Counted from the stretch's first letter, positions 19,851-36,441 are shown. The stretch is 64,000 nt of DNA from Microbacterium halophytorum (GCF_002970975.1 NZ_PNFA01000005.1:294606-358605); one strand, 5' to 3'. Notes: generated from the sequence alone by a model not told the origin. Translations and numbers: made by a program.

Positions 19851-20321
19851 TTACCAGCGGTAGTGCGCGAAGGCGCGGTTCGACTCGGCCATCTTGTGAG
19901 TGTCCTCGCGGCGCTTGACCGCGGCACCGAGGCCGTTCGAGGCGTCGAGGATCTCGTTCATGAGACGCTCGGTCATCGTCTTCTCACGACGACCCTTCGC
20001 GTAGCTCACGAGCCAGCGCAGCGCGAGGGTGTTCGCGCGGTGCGGCTTGACCTCGACCGGCACCTGGTAGGTCGAGCCGCCGACGCGACGGCTGCGGACC
20101 TCGAGGGTCGGGCGGACGTTGTCGAGCGCCTTCTTGAGCGTCGCGACGGCGTCCTGGCCGTTCTTGGCCTCGACGCCGGCGAGCGCGCCGTACACGATCG
20201 ACTCGGCGAGCGACTTCTTGCCGTCGACGAGGATCTTGTTGACGAGCTGCGTGACGATCGGAGCGCCGTAGACCGGGTCGTTGACGACCGGACGCTTCGG
20301 AGCGGGTCCCTTACGAGGCAT
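19851..20321 (-). CDS. rpsG: 30S ribosomal protein uS7 (S7)
   Basis: A 156-residue primary binding protein of the small-subunit head, near the E site. It begins [20 protein letters not shown] and contains the [11 protein letters not shown] loop and [15 protein letters not shown]; it ends AHYRW. It lies five bases after rpsL. In enterobacteria S7 represses the str operon. Confidence 0.97.
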   Translation of the reverse strand: MPRKGPAPKRPVVNDPVYGAPIVTQLVNKILVDGKKSLAESIVYGALAGVEAKNGQDAVATLKKALDNVRPTLEVRSRRVGGSTYQVPVEVKPHRANTLALRWLVSYAKGRREKTMTERLMNEILDASNGLGAAVKRREDTHKMAESNRAFAHYRW

Positions 20322-20326
20322 AGCGG

Positions 20327-20695
20327 TCAGCCCTTCTTCGCGCCGTAGCGGCTGCGAGCCTGGCCACGGTTCTTGACGGCCTGGGTGTCGAGAGCACCGC
20401 GGACGATCTTGTAGCGGACACCGGGGAGGTCCTTGACACGACCGCCGCGGACGAGCACCAGAGAGTGCTCCTGGAGGTTGTGGCCCTCACCGGGGATGTA
20501 GGCCGTGACCTCGGTACCGTTGCGCAGCTTCACACGAGCGACCTTGCGCATCGCCGAGTTCGGCTTCTTGGGGGTGGTCGTGTACACACGGGTGCACACG
20601 CCGGCCTGCTGCGGGTTCGCCTTCAGTGCGGGCGCCTTCGTCGTGACCTTCTTCGACTTGCGGCCCTTGCGAACCAACTGCTGAATAGTTGGCAC
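20327..20695 (-). CDS. rpsL: 30S ribosomal protein uS12 (S12)
   Basis: A 122-residue decoding-centre protein. The streptomycin-target loops [17 protein letters not shown] and [17 protein letters not shown] carry the usual Lys residues, so the sequence predicts a streptomycin-sensitive form of S12. It heads rpsL-rpsG-fusA. A well-formed promoter (20900-20928) lies about 200 bases upstream. Confidence 0.97.
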   Translation of the reverse strand: MPTIQQLVRKGRKSKKVTTKAPALKANPQQAGVCTRVYTTTPKKPNSAMRKVARVKLRNGTEVTAYIPGEGHNLQEHSLVLVRGGRVKDLPGVRYKIVRGALDTQAVKNRGQARSRYGAKKG

Positions 20696-20899
20696 TAGTT
20701 CTCCTTGTCAGTGCTGCACGGTGACAGCGCGTGATGTTTCACGTTGGACCCGCCGGAGCCCCGGGAGACCCGGGGAGCCTTGCGTGGCGGGTATGCCGTG
20801 GGGGTGGGCTGTTCGCAGCCCGGTCCCGCGTGCGCCGCGAACGCCCCCTCGGCCCGCGCGAGCACGGGTTCGGGCGCGCGCGAAAGCGCACACCCCTTC

Positions 20900-20928
20900 A
20901 TGCTACGCGCAATGACACGCCGGGTCAA
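20900..20928 (-). promoter_or_regulatory. Promoter of the rpsL operon
   Basis: TTGACC (20923-20928) and TAGCAT (20900-20905) on the minus strand are separated by exactly 17 bases. This is the best match to a vegetative promoter in the window. The predicted leader is about 195 bases. The rest of the 369-base spacer 20696-21064 shows no gene. Confidence 0.78.
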
Positions 20929-21021
20929 AAGCAATGCGGCGCGCGGCGGCCGCGCGGGTGTAGCGCCGCGCGGATCGCCCTCTCCGTCGCTCCGGTGCGG
21001 CCTGATGCGGGCCGCGCGGCG

Positions 21022-21049
21022 CCCACGCACAGGAAGCGGCACCTGAACG
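21022..21049 (+). repeat. Dispersed 28-bp intergenic repeat, copy A
   Basis: The segment beginning CCCACGCACAGG and continuing AAGCGGCACCTGAACG matches copies at 37041-37068 (23 of 28) and 37109-37136 (23 of 28). The last 16 bases are also found exactly, inverted, at 37079-37094. All copies are intergenic. Confidence 0.6.
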
Positions 21050-21064
21050 GTTGTGATCCCGCGG

Positions 21065-21718
21065 TCAGCGGAGGTCGTTGGGGTCGAACGGCGCGTCGAG
21101 CGAGCGGGTGAGGTCGGAGAGCATGCTCTCGACCTGCGGCTCGACGAATTCGGAGACGGCACGGTGGATGCGCATCCGGTGCGGGAGGAGGAGTTGGCAG
21201 ACCTCGCGCCCGACCATGTTCGCGTACTCGTCGGCCAGGGCGACCTCCTGCCGCAGCGCCGCTTTCGCCTCCTCGGTCAGCGGAGGCAGGCTGGGCACCT
21301 CCCCCGCCGCCTCGTTCGCGAGCCCCTCGATCGTGAACAGGAACGGCTGGCCCGGTTGCGGATCCGGATCGAGCGGGAGCCCCTCGTGCTCCGGGTCCAG
21401 CCCCTCATCGGGGCGGTAGCTGCGCGCCCTGTTGCGCGCGCTCTGCTGGTCGAGCTCGGCCTGCAGCATCGGCAGGTTCAGCTCGGTGTAGCGGCCGACG
21501 TGGCGGTCGATGATCGTCTTGACGCGGGTCGAGAGCCCGTGCTGAACGCCGTGCGGCACGTCGGACCCGAGGCCGGCGGCCTCGAGGACGGGCGACCCGT
21601 AGCAGCGACGGCAGGGCGCGACGCGGCCGCGATGCGTCGCCGGCTGCCACCGGGGCAGCCAGCGCAGCCAGGCGTCGACAGCCTGCGACACCTGCGTCTC
21701 GAGCGACCGCTCCTCCAT
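21065..21718 (-). CDS. Conserved-looking hypothetical protein
   Basis: A 217-residue soluble protein that I do not recognise. The start is taken at the ATG encoding MEERSLETQVSQAVDAWLRW; the frame is open 13 codons upstream. Visible features are a Trp-rich N-terminal helix (WLRWLPRWQPA), a CRRCYGSP motif near residue 37, and a helical C-terminus (HRMRIHRAVSEFVEPQVESM). No signal peptide or membrane helix is seen. Downstream it runs toward the rpsL promoter. The codon use fits its neighbours, so it is probably a real gene. Confidence 0.65.
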   Translation of the reverse strand: MEERSLETQVSQAVDAWLRWLPRWQPATHRGRVAPCRRCYGSPVLEAAGLGSDVPHGVQHGLSTRVKTIIDRHVGRYTELNLPMLQAELDQQSARNRARSYRPDEGLDPEHEGLPLDPDPQPGQPFLFTIEGLANEAAGEVPSLPPLTEEAKAALRQEVALADEYANMVGREVCQLLLPHRMRIHRAVSEFVEPQVESMLSDLTRSLDAPFDPNDLR

Positions 21719-21815
21719 GCGCCCAGGGTAGTGCGCGCCCCGCGGCCCGTCACGCACCGCCGCTCCCCGGCGGGGCGGCGGGCGCAGGACGAGGCCCGAT
21801 GCGGCACGGCGGCGG

Positions 21816-22280
21816 CTACTCGCCGCGGCGCTCCCACGGCCAACGAGGTCGGTCCGCGTCCGTGCGGCGGAGCGCGACGCCCGCCCACGCGCAGGCGGCC
21901 GCGAGCAGGGCCGCGAGGACCGAGAACCCGCCCGTCACCGACCCGGCGACGGCCGCGCCCGCGACGCCGAGCCCCGACCCGAGCAGGACGGCGAACAGCC
22001 ACAGCGAAACGAGGTGGGCGAGCGCCGCCGTCAGAGCGACGCCAATCGCCGCCGTGTAGGCGGGGCGGGGCGGGCGTACGGCCCTGTGCAGCGCGCCCGC
22101 GAAGGCGAAGACGGCGGCGACCGCCGCGAGCATGGCGGGCACGACCCCGAGGCCGGGCACGTCGATGACGGGAGCGTCCGTCCAGAGCGTGACGACGCCG
22201 GCCGCGCAGACGAGGAGCGCGCCGTAGGCCGCGCCCGCGAAGGCCGCGGCCGCTGCGGCGCTCAGGTGCTGCGCGCCCAT
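21816..22280 (-). CDS. Small integral membrane protein, unknown function
   Basis: A 154-residue protein with four predicted membrane helices (near residues 9-32, 44-66, 75-98, 107-133) and a short basic C-terminal tail (RRTDADRPRWPWERRGE). The start [16 protein letters not shown] follows a GGAGGAAGGGG ribosome site; the frame stays open 11 codons upstream. No family motif is recognised. It is followed by the hypothetical gene ending at 21065 on the same strand. Confidence 0.6.
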   Translation of the reverse strand: MGAQHLSAAAAAAFAGAAYGALLVCAAGVVTLWTDAPVIDVPGLGVVPAMLAAVAAVFAFAGALHRAVRPPRPAYTAAIGVALTAALAHLVSLWLFAVLLGSGLGVAGAAVAGSVTGGFSVLAALLAAACAWAGVALRRTDADRPRWPWERRGE

Positions 22281-22339
22281 CCGGTGCCCCTTCCTCCGCT
22301 TTCGACCCCTCACGATCCATTCTCGCGCGCCGCACGCGA

Positions 22340-22377
22340 CGGTGGGGCGCCGACCCTTCCGGACCGACGCCCCACCG
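22340..22377 (-). terminator. Terminator hairpin after the acidic membrane protein
   Basis: CGGTGGGGCGCCG (22340-22352) pairs with CGACGCCCCACCG (22365-22377), 13 positions with one mismatch and a 12-base loop, 33 bases after the stop codon at 22411. Confidence 0.6.
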
Positions 22378-22410
22378 CAGTTCTGGGCTCGGGCGACGCG
22401 CGCCCCGAGC

Positions 22411-23760
22411 TCACTCGGCCTCCGCGACCGCCTTGTCGTACTCCGCCTTGTCCTCGGCGTTCAGGCGCTTCATCCTGCGACCGCGCCCCGCGGCCCACGC
22501 ACCGAACCACACCGTGACCTCGCGGGCGATGATGAAGACACCGATCGCGACGGGGTTCAGCAGCAGCGCCTCGACAGCGGCCGACGCGTCGCTCGGCGTC
22601 ATCAGCCAGAACGGGTAGGCGATGACGGGCGCGAACACGAAGCCGAGATAGGTCACCGCCGCCACGACGAAACCCAGCACGACCCACCAGCCGGCGCGGC
22701 CACGGTTCACGATCACGCCCACGAGCCAGAACGCCAGGAAGAACACCGCGACGGGGACCCAGAAGCTGAACTCGAGGATGCGCGGCACCAGGTCGTCGAC
22801 GAGCGTCTCGACCTGGACGTCGTTCTGGAACCAGCCGTACAGCAGGTCGACGGCCGCGTACAGCAGCGCGAACACGATCGTCGCCGGCACGCCGATCAGC
22901 AGGGCCGCGACGCGGTTGCCCCGTTTGCGCGGCGGCTCGAAGGTCTCGAAGATCGCGTCGCTGTGCGGGCCATCGGATGCGCCGGCCGCGGCGCTCCCCG
23001 CTCCGGCTCCGGCCGCGGCGACCGTGGTCTGCGCCGTGGGCTCGCTCGGGGTGATGACGGCGGTCTCGGACTGATCCCCCGCCTGCGGCAGCACGGCGGT
23101 CTCACCGGCGTCGGGGGCTCCGGGAGGGGCGATCACCTCGGTCGGCGAGTCCTCACCGGGCTCGGTCGCGCGGAACGTGTCGGGGGCAGGGTCGAACCAG
23201 CCGCTCGAGTTCCGCTCCTCCGCGGCGTGCGCGGCGGGCGCGGCGCCCGCCGCTCCCGCCTGGCGGGCCTCGAACTCCTCGAGCTCGGCCGCCAGCGCGG
23301 CGTAGTCGACCTCCGCGGCGGGCGCATCCTCGGCGGGCTCGCCCGCGATGCCTCCGGCCTCCCCCTCCGCCCGCGCTCCCTCTGCGTGCGGAGCGTCCGC
23401 GTCATCGAGGGCATACGTCGCCGTCTCGGGCGCCGGCTCCTTCCGCGCCGCGTCGAAGGGCGCCGCGGCGCCGGCTGCCGCACCCGCGGCATCGTCGGCG
23501 GCGCCCGTCGGGGCGTCGTCCCCGGCCGTCGGCACAGCGCGCGTCGCATCGTCGGCCGCGTCGGCCGTCGGAACGGCGCGGGTCGCATCGTCGGGGGCGT
23601 CGGCCATCGGCACGGCGCGGGTCGCGTCGTCCGCGGCAGCCTCCTGGGCCGCGGCGTCGTCCGCAGCACCGGCGCGCGCCGCGCCGGTCTCCTCCCCCGC
23701 GGCGGCCTCGATGGGCTCGCCGGTCGTCGGGTCGTCGTTCTCGCCCTTGGCGTCACTCAT
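22411..23760 (-). CDS. Membrane protein with long disordered acidic N-terminus and Thr-x-x-Val motifs
   Basis: A 449-residue protein of unknown function. Residues 1-275 are Ala/Asp/Glu/Pro/Thr-rich and probably disordered. Residues 44-80 contain a 13-residue tandem repeat (DDATRAVPTADAA) three times. Further on SPTEVIAPP, ETAVLP and ETAVITP repeat a Thr-x-x-hydrophobic pattern. After a basic RKRGNR stop, four membrane helices follow (LLIGVPATIVFALLYAAVDL onward), with a charged C-terminal tail. Such Thr-rich tails can be substrates of PknB-type kinases read by FHA domains; that is an inference only. The start is the ATG at 23760. Confidence 0.7.
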   Translation of the reverse strand: MSDAKGENDDPTTGEPIEAAAGEETGAARAGAADDAAAQEAAADDATRAVPMADAPDDATRAVPTADAADDATRAVPTAGDDAPTGAADDAAGAAAGAAAPFDAARKEPAPETATYALDDADAPHAEGARAEGEAGGIAGEPAEDAPAAEVDYAALAAELEEFEARQAGAAGAAPAAHAAEERNSSGWFDPAPDTFRATEPGEDSPTEVIAPPGAPDAGETAVLPQAGDQSETAVITPSEPTAQTTVAAAGAGAGSAAAGASDGPHSDAIFETFEPPRKRGNRVAALLIGVPATIVFALLYAAVDLLYGWFQNDVQVETLVDDLVPRILEFSFWVPVAVFFLAFWLVGVIVNRGRAGWWVVLGFVVAAVTYLGFVFAPVIAYPFWLMTPSDASAAVEALLLNPVAIGVFIIAREVTVWFGAWAAGRGRRMKRLNAEDKAEYDKAVAEAE

Positions 23761-23990
23761 CACACGCACTCCTCACGGCGGGGTGGTCCCCACGCGGCGA
23801 GCGTAACCCGGCCCAGCGCCCGCACCGCGGCGCCTCGCCGCGTGTGCGGCGCGTCGCGGGCTCGAGGGCTGCCACGCCCGGCACGCGCCGGTCGCGCCGG
23901 AGCCGGTGCGCCCCGATAGCGGCAGCCCCTGCGTTCAGGTGGGCGACTACCGGGATGGGTGTTCCGATAGGGACCCGCTCGTGCGCCGCC

Positions 23991-26894
23991 TCAGAAGTCG
24001 GAGAAGTCGGCTTCCACGTCTCCGTCCTCCGTCGCCGCGACCGGAACCGAGGCCCCCGTCCAGCCGAACGGCGCGCTGTCGACCGTGTCATCAGCCTCCC
24101 ACTCGTCGTCCTCCGAGTAGCGCTCCTTGTAGTCGAAGCGCAGCTCGCCGCCGTCGACGACGACGTAGTCGCCGTCCTCGCGCGTCTCGAATCGCAGACT
24201 CGGTTCGGTGTCCCAGGAGCGCTTGATGTCGGTGACCGCCATGAAGAACGGCTCGCTCATCGTGAGGTTGTTCTGGCAGAGCTTCGGGACGAACTGGTCG
24301 GACTTCATGCACTCGTCGATGCGCTGCTGCACCTGGGCGATCGCCTGGTTCTGCGCTTCGTCGGTCCAGTCGGCCGTGAACGAGATGAGGCCCAGATCCT
24401 CCGGGTTCACACCCTCGATCAGGTCGTTCGCGCCAGGCAACGCCGTCACGGTCTGGTCTTCCCCGTAGCTGAACACGCCGTCGGCCTTCGGCGCCGCGAA
24501 CACGTAGTCGCCCGGCAGCACCGGCAGGGTCCTGAACTGCCCTTCGCTGAAGCCGTCCTCGCCTGCCCCCGCGGCGCCCGAGACCTGCGAGAGATCGACC
24601 TCGACGCCGTTGACCGCCGTCACCTTCGTCACGTCACCGACAGCGATCGTCTGCTCCGGCCCCGCCACGATGCGCCAGTCGTCGAAGACGACGTCGGCCG
24701 AGCCGGCCTTCTCGAGCGTGAACGACACGTCGTACTTCTTGGTGTCGACCGTGAGGGTTGCGGCGACCTCCACCGTATCGGTCCTTTCGATCTCCGCGAC
24801 GTCGCCGACCTCGTACTCCGTCGGCCGGTTCTCTGCCGCCGCATAGATGTCATCCCGCAGCAGCACGCGATCCGCGCTCTCGACGTTCGGCGCCCACAGT
24901 TCGAGCGCCTCGTCGGCATCGCCGTCGACGATCGCTTCGAGGTACTTCTCGGCCTTCGCCTGGGGCGAGTACTTCGTGCCGGAGAGGTAGCCGTGGGCGA
25001 TCAGACCGCCGGCGACCAACAGCACGATGACCAGCGCGGAGCCTCCAGCGACGATCCACGCGGTCTTGGCTTTCCGACTGACCGGCTGGCGTTCCTCCCC
25101 CGCGAGCAGTTTCTGGAAGGGATCATCCGCGGGTGGCGCCGGCTGCGACTGCGACTGCGACTGCGACTGCGACTGCGCGGAATCGTATGCCGCGGCGCCC
25201 GCGGTTGGGTACGCCGCCGTCTGCGCGGGCGGATACGGCGCCGACGCGGCGAGCGGGTCCAACCGCTCGGCCACCGCGGCATCCGGCGACTGCTCGGCCC
25301 CACCCGCCGCAGAGCCAACGGCCGCGTAGTCGGCCGGCTGCGGCCGAACGGTCGGAGCCGGCTGCACCGCGGCCGCGGCCGGGGCAGCGGCCGCACCGAA
25401 GGCGAGCGCACGCAGCAGGCCGGAGGGCAGCGTGCGCGCAGCGGCCGGCACGACGAATCGGGAAAGCGCCTCAACGGCAGCACCGAACACCGCGAACAGC
25501 ACGAAGGTCCACGGCGCTGGTGCGATGGCTGCGGCCATCCCCATGGACTCCTCGCCCAGGAATGCGCCGAGGATGCCGCTGTCGCCGCCGAACGCCGCGG
25601 TGACGGAGATTCGGCCGGCGACCATGACGAGAATGCCGAGCGCCGCGTAGCCTACGGGCAGTACGAACCACCCCGCGACATCGTTCACCGCTCCCCGCCG
25701 CACGCGCCAGCGCAGCGCGGCGAAAAGGAGGGCGAGGACGGCGACGACAGGGATGACGACGCGCGCCCAGAGCGGGAGAGCATCAGAGAACGTCGTGAAG
25801 CTGTAGGCGGGGAGATCGACGGGAAGGTAGTTCTCGACATCGCCCTGAACCGTCGTGGAGACCGCCGAAAAGGCGCCGATGCCCGTGCCCTCCGCCGCCA
25901 GCATCGGGAGCAGCAGCGGCGCGAACAGCACGAGCGCGCCCGCGCCGCCATCGACGTTCACGAGCGCCGCAGTGAACAGGCCGAGCCCGATCAGCGCGCC
26001 GACACCGCCGAGGTGCTCCACCGCCTGGAGCGCACCGGAGCGCCACCTGCCGCGCGTCGCGCCACGCGGGCTCAGCGACACGAAGACGGCGCCCGCGATG
26101 ATGAGGATGCCGAACATGACACTGATCGCGCTGACGGCGCGGATGTCGACGGACGGCGCTTCCGGCACCGCGATCGAGATGGGCGCTGCGAGCTGCAGGA
26201 TCAGCACGACGGCCGCGAAGATCGCGCCGGCGATGCCCGCTGTGAGAGCGCGCCACAGCGGCGGCAGGGAGAGCGGCTGTGCGGCGCGCCGGCCGAACAG
26301 GAGCACGGCGAGGCCCGCCCCCACCGGCACGAGCAGCGGCACGAAGAACAGGCTCGCGGTGACGGTGACCCCCATCGCCGCGACCGTGGTGTCGAAGGCG
26401 CCGAAGAACCCAGCGCCCAGGAACTGCACAATGAGCGGGAACCACTGCGACGAGACCGCAGAAGCGACGTCCTGGTCGTCGAGCGTGCCGAAACCGATGA
26501 CGCCGAGTAGGACGACGAGCGCGCTCGAAGCGACGGCGCCCGCGAGCGCGAGGCCCACATGGATGAGCGCTGCGAGCCACGGCTCCTTCGCCGCAAGCAG
26601 GGACGGCGAGGAGGGCCGGGGCGGCACGGCCCCGGCGTAGGGGCCCGCCTGCGGCGGCGCCGTGGCGTAGGCACCCGCCTGTACGGCGTACGCGTCGGTG
26701 CCCGGCCGCGGCTCCTCCGCATACGCGTGAGCAGGCTGCTGCGATGCCTCCGGGTATGCGCCCTGCGGCACGACCGACTCTTCCCCCGCCCCACCTGCGG
26801 GCGGCGGTGCCTGAGCGTGTGAAGCCCCCTCGGCCGCAGGCTGTGTGCCCTGCGCGCCGTCATCTTCGGGCGCGACGTCTCTCGGATCCGTCAT
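23991..26894 (-). CDS. Large polytopic membrane protein with extracytoplasmic C-terminal domain
   Basis: A 967-residue protein with no recognised name. Residues 1-100 are a Pro/Ala/Gln-rich cytoplasmic segment. Residues 100-480 contain about ten membrane helices. Residues 490-605 are a low-complexity cytoplasmic linker with a run of Ser-Gln pairs. One more helix (IVAGGSALVIVLLVAGGLIA) leads to an external domain that starts KYSPQAKAEKYLEAIVDGDA, reminiscent of NTF2-like/DUF4878-type regions with two later Cys (DECMKSD, KLCQNN). The start at 26894 is preceded by GGGGGG. It follows rpoBC on the same strand after terminators, so it is probably transcribed separately. Confidence 0.7.
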   Translation of the reverse strand: MTDPRDVAPEDDGAQGTQPAAEGASHAQAPPPAGGAGEESVVPQGAYPEASQQPAHAYAEEPRPGTDAYAVQAGAYATAPPQAGPYAGAVPPRPSSPSLLAAKEPWLAALIHVGLALAGAVASSALVVLLGVIGFGTLDDQDVASAVSSQWFPLIVQFLGAGFFGAFDTTVAAMGVTVTASLFFVPLLVPVGAGLAVLLFGRRAAQPLSLPPLWRALTAGIAGAIFAAVVLILQLAAPISIAVPEAPSVDIRAVSAISVMFGILIIAGAVFVSLSPRGATRGRWRSGALQAVEHLGGVGALIGLGLFTAALVNVDGGAGALVLFAPLLLPMLAAEGTGIGAFSAVSTTVQGDVENYLPVDLPAYSFTTFSDALPLWARVVIPVVAVLALLFAALRWRVRRGAVNDVAGWFVLPVGYAALGILVMVAGRISVTAAFGGDSGILGAFLGEESMGMAAAIAPAPWTFVLFAVFGAAVEALSRFVVPAAARTLPSGLLRALAFGAAAAPAAAAVQPAPTVRPQPADYAAVGSAAGGAEQSPDAAVAERLDPLAASAPYPPAQTAAYPTAGAAAYDSAQSQSQSQSQSQPAPPADDPFQKLLAGEERQPVSRKAKTAWIVAGGSALVIVLLVAGGLIAHGYLSGTKYSPQAKAEKYLEAIVDGDADEALELWAPNVESADRVLLRDDIYAAAENRPTEYEVGDVAEIERTDTVEVAATLTVDTKKYDVSFTLEKAGSADVVFDDWRIVAGPEQTIAVGDVTKVTAVNGVEVDLSQVSGAAGAGEDGFSEGQFRTLPVLPGDYVFAAPKADGVFSYGEDQTVTALPGANDLIEGVNPEDLGLISFTADWTDEAQNQAIAQVQQRIDECMKSDQFVPKLCQNNLTMSEPFFMAVTDIKRSWDTEPSLRFETREDGDYVVVDGGELRFDYKERYSEDDEWEADDTVDSAPFGWTGASVPVAATEDGDVEADFSDF
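25145..25174 (+). repeat. In-frame hexanucleotide repeat (GCGACT)x5
   Basis: Five perfect tandem copies of GCGACT encode alternating Ser-Gln near residues 574-583 of the 967-residue membrane protein. Copy-number change would lengthen or shorten the linker without a frameshift. Confidence 0.85.
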
Positions 26895-27008
26895 GTCGGT
26901 GTGTCCCCCCAGGAATATCGAACTGACGATGCCAAAGGGTATCGAACGCCTCAGGCGTTCCGCGCGTCGAAGCCTGGTTCCGTGCGCAGATCGAGACCGC
27001 GGAACGAC

Positions 27009-27042
27009 GAACGGCCCCGGATCCGAAGATCCGGAGCCGTTC
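27009..27042 (-). terminator. Terminator in the rpoC/membrane-protein spacer
   Basis: GAACGGC plus CCGGATC pair with GATCCGG plus GCCGTTC around a CGAA loop; one C/A mismatch interrupts a 15-position stem. The core matches the terminator at 16244-16275. A further 7-bp hairpin (GAACGCC, TCA, GGCGTTC) lies at 26944-26960. The 318-base spacer 26895-27212 holds no gene. Confidence 0.7.
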
Positions 27043-27071
27043 AAGCGCTGCCTCAGCTGGGGAGGGCTTTG

Positions 27072-27212
27072 GTTGTCGCTTCGCTCAACAACTTCAATCG
27101 GCTCGGAAGAGCGAGCGAGCTCGCTCTTCTCTCGCCTCAATCAGTTGTCGCTCCGCTCAACAACTTCAATCGGCTCGGAAGAGCGAGCGAGCTCGCTCTT
27201 CTCTCGCCTCAA

Positions 27213-27215
<3 letters not shown>
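27072..27215. repeat. 72-bp tandem duplication containing the rpoC terminator hairpin
   Basis: Two adjacent 72-base copies (27072-27143 and 27144-27215) differ by one base (TTCGCT versus TCCGCT). A third fragment continues into rpoC. Each copy holds a 10-bp hairpin, GAAGAGCGAG, loop CGAG, CTCGCTCTTC, at 27106-27129 and 27178-27201. The distal copy includes the rpoC stop codon region. This is a duplicated terminator and is AT-richer than the flanks. Confidence 0.88.
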
Positions 27216-31091
<3,876 letters not shown>

Positions 31092-31131
31092 TTGACTCTC
31101 CTGTTGGAATTCTCGAAGTCGGCTGGCTGGT

Positions 31132-34614
<3,483 letters not shown>

Positions 34615-34882
34615 GGGGATGACCTCCATGAGCCCGCAGCGTGTGCGGACTGCTAGATTCCTTGTCGACAGGTGAGGTGCGCCCGGATCCGGTACCCGAT
34701 CGACTCGCCGCAATCTGCGAGGATCGAGGTTCCCGACCGACCACCATATGAAGGCACGGGAGAACCCGAGAAGCGCAACTGTCGACGATACCCGACTTTC
34801 TTCGGCATGTCCAGTGGCGATTCCGCATCCGACGTGCTTTCATGTTCGGTTCCGGGTCGATCGGGCGCCGTAGAGTGACCGC

Positions 34883-35740
34883 ATGGGCAGGAAGAGGGAC
34901 GACCCGGGTCAGGTGCCGCAGGCGCGGCTGGCGGGCGGGATCGCTCGCATCCTGCCGAGCGACGTGACGACCGGGTTCGAGGTCGACGTCGACGGCACGC
35001 CGCAGTCGCACGTCGACCTCGCCGACCCGACGCACCTGCACTTCGAGTACGTCGCGCGGATGGGCGCCGTCATCGACCAGCTCCCGGATGGGCCGCTCAC
35101 GGCCGTGCACCTCGGTGCCGGCGGGATGACGATCCCCCGCTACATCGCGACGACGCGACCGGGCTCGCGACAGCAGGTGGTCGAGCTGGAGCAGCCCCTC
35201 GTCGACCTCGTGCGCGAGCACCTGCCGCTGCCGCGAGGGGCGGCCATCCGGGTGCGCATCGGCGACGCCCGCGACGGGCTGGGCCGGATGCCGCAGGGCA
35301 TGCACGGCGCCGTCGACCTGCTCGTCAGCGACGTGTACTCGGGCGCCCAGACGCCCGCGCACCTCACGACCGTCGAGTTCTACTCGGCGGCGGCCGGCCT
35401 GCTCTCCCCGACGGGCGTCCTGCTCGTGAACGTCGCCGACGGGGCGGGGCTCGCGTTCGCCCGGCGCCAGGTCGCGACGATCCGCGAGGTCCTCGGCGAG
35501 GTCGCGATCCTCGCGGAGGTGCAGGTGCTGAAGGGCCGCCGCTTCGGCAACCTGGTGATCGCGGCATCCGCCGCTCCGCTGCCCGTCGAGTGGCTCCCCC
35601 GCCTGATGGCCGCGGGCCCCCACCCCGCGAAGATCGCCCACGGCGACGAGGTCGAACGCTTCATCGCCGGCGCGCGGTCGGCGCACGACGGAGACGCGAC
35701 CGACTCGCCCAAGCCGAATCTGCGCCTCTTCGAGCGGTGA
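34883..35740 (+). CDS. Spermidine-synthase-fold / SAM-dependent methyltransferase-like protein
   Basis: A 285-residue soluble protein. The nucleotide-binding motif HLGAGGMTIPRYIA, the acidic strand end VVELEQPLVDLV, GDARDGL and the DVYSGAQTPAHLTTVEFY block place it in the spermidine synthase-like family common in actinobacteria. True polyamine synthesis is doubtful because partner genes are absent, so the substrate is unknown. TAGAGT sits six bases before the ATG, suggesting a leaderless transcript. It is divergent from rpoB with a 268-base spacer. Confidence 0.8.
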   Translation: MGRKRDDPGQVPQARLAGGIARILPSDVTTGFEVDVDGTPQSHVDLADPTHLHFEYVARMGAVIDQLPDGPLTAVHLGAGGMTIPRYIATTRPGSRQQVVELEQPLVDLVREHLPLPRGAAIRVRIGDARDGLGRMPQGMHGAVDLLVSDVYSGAQTPAHLTTVEFYSAAAGLLSPTGVLLVNVADGAGLAFARRQVATIREVLGEVAILAEVQVLKGRRFGNLVIAASAAPLPVEWLPRLMAAGPHPAKIAHGDEVERFIAGARSAHDGDATDSPKPNLRLFER

Positions 35741-35867
35741 CGGCGGGCCGAGCGCCGAGATAACGGTTCGGTTTCGGGTGTCGGCCGCGCGCCGCCAGCG
35801 CGCGGCCAGGAGCGTCTTGCACACTGGTGTTGCGAGCGGCCCGCGCGCGCTCGAGAAGGGAGTCGTG

Positions 35868-36392
35868 TTGAGCTATATCCAGGGGTACGACTCGGAGAGC
35901 CTCCGCGAGATCGTCGATCCGTCGGCGTGCCGTCAGCGGCTCGAGGACATCGGCTCGCAGAGGAGCCTTCCGGCGCTGCTCGAGCGCGTCTGGCTGCTGA
36001 AGGTGCTCGGTGAGCTGGACGAATCGGTCGCGCTGAGCGAGCAGTCGGTGCGCGTCGCGCGCATGGCCGGCACGCGCAAGGACCTGCTGCGCTCGCGCAT
36101 CCTGCACGCCTCCGTCCTGACGGAGCGGGGCGCGTACGAGGCGGCCGACGCCGAGCTCTCGACGTGCGCAGAGGAGGCCGATGGCCAGGAGTGGCCGTCG
36201 ATCGCCGCCTTCGCGCTGAGCCACCGCGGCCGCGAGCGGCACGCGGCGGGCGACGCAGAGGGCGCGCGCTCCGACTTCAAGCGCGTGCTGTTCCTGCGGC
36301 AGGAGCTCGGCGCGAGCGAGGACGAGCTCGAGCTGGCCATGACGATGATCGAGGCGACCGAGCGCCGCCGCTCCGCGGTCTCCGCCGGCTGA
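35868..36392 (+). CDS. Small helical (TPR-like) protein, unknown function
   Basis: A 174-residue predicted all-helical protein with repeated Leu/Ala-rich helices (LPALLERVWLLKVLGELDES, RKDLLRSRILHASVLTERGA, then AAFALSHRGRERHAAGDAEG), resembling degenerate tetratricopeptide repeats. The start is set at TTG 35868 (SYIQGYDSESLREIVD follows) because GGGAG lies five bases upstream; the GTG just before it is too close to the site. The frame is open further upstream without similarity cues. No function can be assigned. Confidence 0.65.
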   Translation: MSYIQGYDSESLREIVDPSACRQRLEDIGSQRSLPALLERVWLLKVLGELDESVALSEQSVRVARMAGTRKDLLRSRILHASVLTERGAYEAADAELSTCAEEADGQEWPSIAAFALSHRGRERHAAGDAEGARSDFKRVLFLRQELGASEDELELAMTMIEATERRRSAVSAG

Positions 36393-36441
36393 GGCCGTGC
36401 GCTCGGCGCCGGGCGTCCGTGGGTCGGATTAGGGTGCCTGC

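Noticed and set aside
17577..20348. A 923-codon plus-strand open frame opposite fusA-rpsG
   Set aside because: It mirrors fusA and rpsG; high GC removes stop codons on the opposite strand. The product is Arg/Asp/Leu low complexity with no family motif.
20929..21021. GC-rich palindromic words upstream of the rpsL promoter as a possible terminator
   Set aside because: The arms are short, overlapping and not distinguishable from background composition.
34615..34882. An rpoB promoter in the divergent spacer
   Set aside because: Several TTGC/TAGC-like words exist on the minus strand but none has acceptable spacing, so no position is claimed. The spacer otherwise holds only the TAGAGT box of the plus-strand gene.
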